A stretch of 6,729 nucleotides of DNA. Origin: CADAWZ01 sp045114665 (GTDB lineage: Bacteria; Vulcanimicrobiota; CADAWZ01). The DNA lies in assembly GCA_045114665.1 (NCBI GenBank), contig JBGUKW010000187.1, forward strand, positions 1-6,729. The letters run 5' to 3'. Positions 6,699 through 6,729 of this stretch are shown here, one piece after another; positions within the stretch are counted from its first letter, which is position 1, and each line of letters opens with the position of its first letter. The notes beneath the pieces are model-generated. The model was given only the letters and a program-made list of their open reading frames with translations. It was not told the DNA's origin and searched no databases. Made by a program: the position numbers and the translations under genes.

Positions 6699-6729
6699 AA
6701 AAAACTTGCATTATGTTTTAAATTATAAT

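Larger units (their letters stand above)
6485..6729. other. Gene-free AT-rich region with structured 3' half
   Basis: With the terminator, 304 bases follow the last stop codon without any open reading frame I can support on either strand. The first half (6485-6610) is plain A/T-rich sequence with a possible promoter. The second half holds the nested inverted repeats and tandem repeat described separately. No tRNA, rRNA, SRP RNA or riboswitch consensus that I know was recognised here. Confidence 0.7.

Overview
The window is AT-rich bacterial chromosome that uses the standard code; the three complete genes all end in TAA. It carries four protein genes: the first 108 codons of radA (minus, cut by the left edge), a full clpC (minus), a full glmS (plus) and a clostripain-like C11 cysteine peptidase (plus). 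The clpC-radA order recalls the Firmicutes stress operon, but ctsR, mcsA and mcsB are not next to clpC. The ClpC N-terminus (MWEPFTERARRS) does not look like a classical Firmicutes protein. An AT-rich gut or host-associated lineage such as Elusimicrobiota or Melainabacteria is possible, but that is a weak inference and I cannot place the organism with confidence.

Layout. Positions 1-325 hold the radA 5' part. Positions 326-392 are a short clpC-radA spacer dominated by a perfect 42-bp palindrome (338-379) that includes the most likely radA ribosome binding site. Positions 393-2852 are clpC. Positions 2853-3066 are a divergent intergenic region with the leaders of clpC and glmS. Positions 3067-4896 are glmS. 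Positions 4897-5039 hold a good extended -10 promoter for the next gene. Positions 5040-6425 are the C11 peptidase, closed by a strong intrinsic terminator (6429-6484). Positions 6485-6729 have no gene I can support, but they contain a compact set of inverted and tandem repeats (6617-6698) that looks like a structured RNA leader or a small repeat element.

Function. clpC and radA form a probable stress/repair transcription unit: an AAA+ unfoldase for ClpP-dependent proteolysis and a DNA-repair/recombination ATPase. glmS makes glucosamine-6-phosphate for cell-wall and glycan precursors. The C11 peptidase has its own promoter and terminator and is probably independent; it has an intact His/Cys dyad but no signal peptide. 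I see no evidence for a new multi-gene system. The parts most worth a second look are the structured 3' region, the palindrome over the radA start, and the leaderless C11 peptidase.
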